In this document: piece by piece, positions 61,944 to 64,000 of the stretch
Layout of the letters: each line of letters begins with the position of its first letter
Numbering within the stretch: position 1 is the first letter of the stretch
Source of the DNA: Tritonibacter horizontis
GTDB lineage: Bacteria > Pseudomonadota > Alphaproteobacteria > Rhodobacterales > Rhodobacteraceae
NCBI RefSeq assembly: GCF_001518015.1
Contig: NZ_LPUY01000079.1
Coordinates: 57,665 to 121,664 of the forward strand
DNA: 64,000 bases
Reading direction: 5' to 3'
Notes under the pieces: model-generated
What the model was told of the DNA's origin: nothing
Database searches by the model: none
What the model saw: only the letters and a program-made list of their open reading frames with translations
Made by a program: the position numbers and the translations under genes

Positions 61944-64000
61944 TCAACCTTTTGGCATGGTGAGCGTTTGATTGCGGCCGCCCTTTTGGTATTGCAGCTG
62001 CCCCTCACCGATGGCGACAATGCGACCGCCGTCGATCCGGTCACCCACTTTGACCTTGACGTACCGGCCTGAAGGCAAACGGACGAGTGCGCGCCGTTCC
62101 GCCGGTGTTCCGTAGACGCCGATCAGATTGACGTGGCGCAGATTGAGCGCCCGTTCGACTGTGGCCTGACGGGCAACCGAAGCAGAGGAGGGGATGGAGG
62201 GGCTGACCGTCACCGGCGCCACCGAGGCCGTCGCCTGAGGCGCATCGTTCTGGGTGCTGCGCTGGGCGCGATCGACGAGATTTGCGAAATTCGCCGGACG
62301 GGCGCGTGGTTTGACCGCGCGGGCGACGGCAAGGGCGGTCGCTGGCTGGCTCTCTTCTTCTTCCGTCTTGAGGCTTGCGGGGCGGATCTTTGGCCGTTTG
62401 GAAAGCAGCTCAGAGCGGATCACCCCGCCCAATTGCGCCCGCTCTGTCTGCTCCTGCAGATCGTCCGGTCGGGTGCGGGGGCGGATCAGGCTCAACTGTG
62501 CAACGCGGTCCGCAGCATCCGCGGCCTCTTGCTGGCGAACTTCAGGTCTGTCCGGCGTGGGCGGGGGAGACAGGGCGGGGCGGCCTGAATAGACCATGAT
62601 GCCGTCTGGATTTAACGTGCCTTCGGGTGACGCCACCACCAGCCCACGGTCATCAAGGTCGAACTGCCGTCCAGCTTCGGTGGGGCTCGAAATCGCGTCG
62701 AAGGGCGCGTCGGTGTCCAGACCGGCCTGAGGCGGGAGTGCAATGGCATCCTGCGACAGTTCCGTATTGTCGATGGACGCGACGTAGACATCGTCAAGCC
62801 CGATCAGCGGTGGCAGCTCCGCAACTTCGGGGACCTGCTGCCAGACCCCTGTCGCCGCGTATTGAGCAGCTTCCTCAAGCGCGCCGATATCGTTGTGAAG
62901 ACCGTGATCCATCCCGACCGTTCCGGCGTCATCGCCGGGCACCACGCCATCGGCCAGCGCCTCGGGATCAAGGCCGGGTTCGTCATTGGGCAGGCTGGCG
63001 CGTTCAAACGCGTCATCATCCGTCAGCGATGGGCTGAACGGACCGGGCGTCGCGCCACCCGCGCTGAGGCTCCGTGGGGCGGGCAACGACGCAATAACAA
63101 GGTCTTGACCACCCAGCGGCACGGTTTCGTCGACGATAGGTGCACCGAGTGCCTCAAGCACGGCAGCGTCGGTCACCGTCAGGCTGTCGGGATCTCTTTG
63201 CAGGTCCAGAGGCCGGTCCGACGACAGATTGCCAAGTTCAAACTCGGACCCGGTTTCGCCAGACCCGGCGAAAGGCGTGCGCGCGGGCGCTCCTGTCTGA
63301 GCGACCTGCTGGTCCGGTCCCGGCGTGAGCGGCGATGTGCTGATGGCAGCGCCAGGCGCTGCGAAACGATCCGCGCTGAGCGCGACTGTCGCCTCGGGTT
63401 GGGCATGGGTCAGAACCGGTGTGGCAATCGGATCTTCGGCCTCGACCAGATCGGCGCGTTCCAGATCCGACCACAAGACCGGCAATTCCTGAACCAAGGC
63501 CCAGGCACCAAGCGCAGAGAGGGTCGCCAGAGCGGCAGCGGCCAGTCCGATCCGCGCAGGCCGCAGCCGCAGCGGGCGCGCTTGTGGCATCTGGCTTATG
63601 TCACCTGCGCTGTCGCGCGGGGATCTTGATGCGACGGCGGGGCCCCGTCTCGGCGGGGCCGAGGTCGTATGTGACAGCGCCGGCGAGGGAATGGACAGGT
63701 TTGGGGCAGGGGGCAACGCCGACGGGCCCGCGGGGGCGCGGACGTTCAGATGGTTGCCCATTGGCGTGGCCGCGAGCACAGCCCCATGCGAGACATCGGC
63801 GATGCCAGACCCGTCAGCCGGGTTCAGGTCGCTGGTCGGCGCGTCGGGGGTTTTGCTGCGGCGCGAGCTGAAGGTGACGATGGGTTCGGCGACCACCTCG
63901 CTGTCCTCGCCGTTGCTGTCCTGCGCGCTCTTGCCGTCGTCTGGCGCTGCGGTGTCAATTTGCGGATTGTCAGCTGGCAAGGGCGGGGCCGTCGGCAGAG
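61944..64000 (-). CDS. Large membrane protein with PilP/GspC-like C-terminal domain (5' partial)
   Basis: At least 685 codons; the frame is open to the right edge, and the first start-like codon inside the window (TTG, 63980) is unlikely to be real. A long Pro/Ala/Ser-rich cytoplasmic part is followed by one membrane helix (ARIGLAAAALATLSALGAWAL, residues about 145-165 from that TTG). Then a long disordered periplasmic linker and a C-terminal domain of about 70 residues (LIGVYGTPAERRALVRLPSGRYVKVKVGDRIDGGRIVAIGEGQLQYQ) that resembles the small beta-domain of PilP and GspC. No pilus genes adjoin it. Confidence 0.75.
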   Translation of the reverse strand, partial: LPTAPPLPADNPQIDTAAPDDGKSAQDSNGEDSEVVAEPIVTFSSRRSKTPDAPTSDLNPADGSGIADVSHGAVLAATPMGNHLNVRAPAGPSALPPAPNLSIPSPALSHTTSAPPRRGPAVASRSPRDSAGDISQMPQARPLRLRPARIGLAAAALATLSALGAWALVQELPVLWSDLERADLVEAEDPIATPVLTHAQPEATVALSADRFAAPGAAISTSPLTPGPDQQVAQTGAPARTPFAGSGETGSEFELGNLSSDRPLDLQRDPDSLTVTDAAVLEALGAPIVDETVPLGGQDLVIASLPAPRSLSAGGATPGPFSPSLTDDDAFERASLPNDEPGLDPEALADGVVPGDDAGTVGMDHGLHNDIGALEEAAQYAATGVWQQVPEVAELPPLIGLDDVYVASIDNTELSQDAIALPPQAGLDTDAPFDAISSPTEAGRQFDLDDRGLVVASPEGTLNPDGIMVYSGRPALSPPPTPDRPEVRQQEAADAADRVAQLSLIRPRTRPDDLQEQTERAQLGGVIRSELLSKRPKIRPASLKTEEEESQPATALAVARAVKPRARPANFANLVDRAQRSTQNDAPQATASVAPVTVSPSIPSSASVARQATVERALNLRHVNLIGVYGTPAERRALVRLPSGRYVKVKVGDRIDGGRIVAIGEGQLQYQKGGRNQTLTMPKG

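Noticed and set aside
1..64000. CRISPR arrays, insertion sequences or toxin-antitoxin pairs
   Set aside because: No regularly spaced repeat array, transposase or recognisable toxin-antitoxin gene was found.

Overview
The window reads as chromosomal DNA from a marine-type alphaproteobacterium of the Rhodobacteraceae (Roseobacter-like). Supporting signs are: high GC; a dnaG-rpoD pair; an nrdR-ribD...ribE-ribBX-ribH-nusB block; RpoH, CarD, MmcB and DUF6324/DUF6476-type proteins; a soxBDAG sarcosine oxidase operon; a CtrA-type TTAA-N7-TTAA site; an alphaproteobacterial SOS box (GTTC-N7-GTTC); and a histidine tRNA of the unusual form that lacks G-1. There is no phage, insertion sequence, CRISPR array or rRNA operon. 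Most of the window is dense housekeeping and metabolic coding.

Layout: 1-4.1 kb holds the end of a TetR-like regulator, a pirin whose 3' end is followed by degenerate tandem copies of itself, a membrane protein, a MATE exporter and a glyoxalase-related protein. 4.1-7.0 kb (minus strand) is a TadE/TadE/TadG-like trio, the last with a von Willebrand A domain. 7.4-9.7 kb has glutamate dehydrogenase and an FkbM methyltransferase. 9.9-15.1 kb is the heterotetrameric sarcosine oxidase operon. 15.1-19.7 kb is a small secreted protein, then primase and the major sigma factor. 20-23 kb carries small proteins, YjbQ, NrdR and RibD. 23.3-27.9 kb (minus) is a capsule module (KpsC-, Wza/KpsD- and KpsS-like) lying inside the riboflavin cluster, which resumes at 28.1-31.8 kb with ribE, a coupled unknown gene, ribBX, ribH and nusB.

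32.4-36 kb has a BCCT transporter and a convergent membrane adenylate cyclase with a periplasmic CxxCH heme-type sensor domain. 36.5-41.9 kb contains SOS-controlled mmcB, several lineage-restricted small proteins, tRNA-His, two divergent secreted proteins, and rluD sharing its start with a divergent membrane protein. 42.3-49.6 kb holds rpoH with a probable heat-shock promoter, an oxidoreductase, an acetyltransferase, oligoendopeptidase F, a lysophospholipase-like hydrolase, an SCP2 protein and a TPR protein. 49.7-54.3 kb is an RNA/stress block: Suv3-like helicase, S4 protein, 7Fe ferredoxin, CarD. 54.4-58.2 kb has divergent cobS/cobT and a Kef-type antiporter. 58.8-64 kb has an Aer-PAS protein, an Lrp regulator divergent from hppD (tyrosine catabolism), and a large membrane protein with a PilP-like C-terminus that runs off the right edge.

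No clearly new defence or mobile system was found. The best leads are regulatory and structural: the CtrA sites in front of unknown genes, the SOS box at mmcB, the heme-sensor cyclase, the degenerate Aer/MCP-like soluble protein, the palindromic intergenic elements, the tandem repeat at the pirin 3' end, and the unknown secreted pair near 39-40.5 kb.
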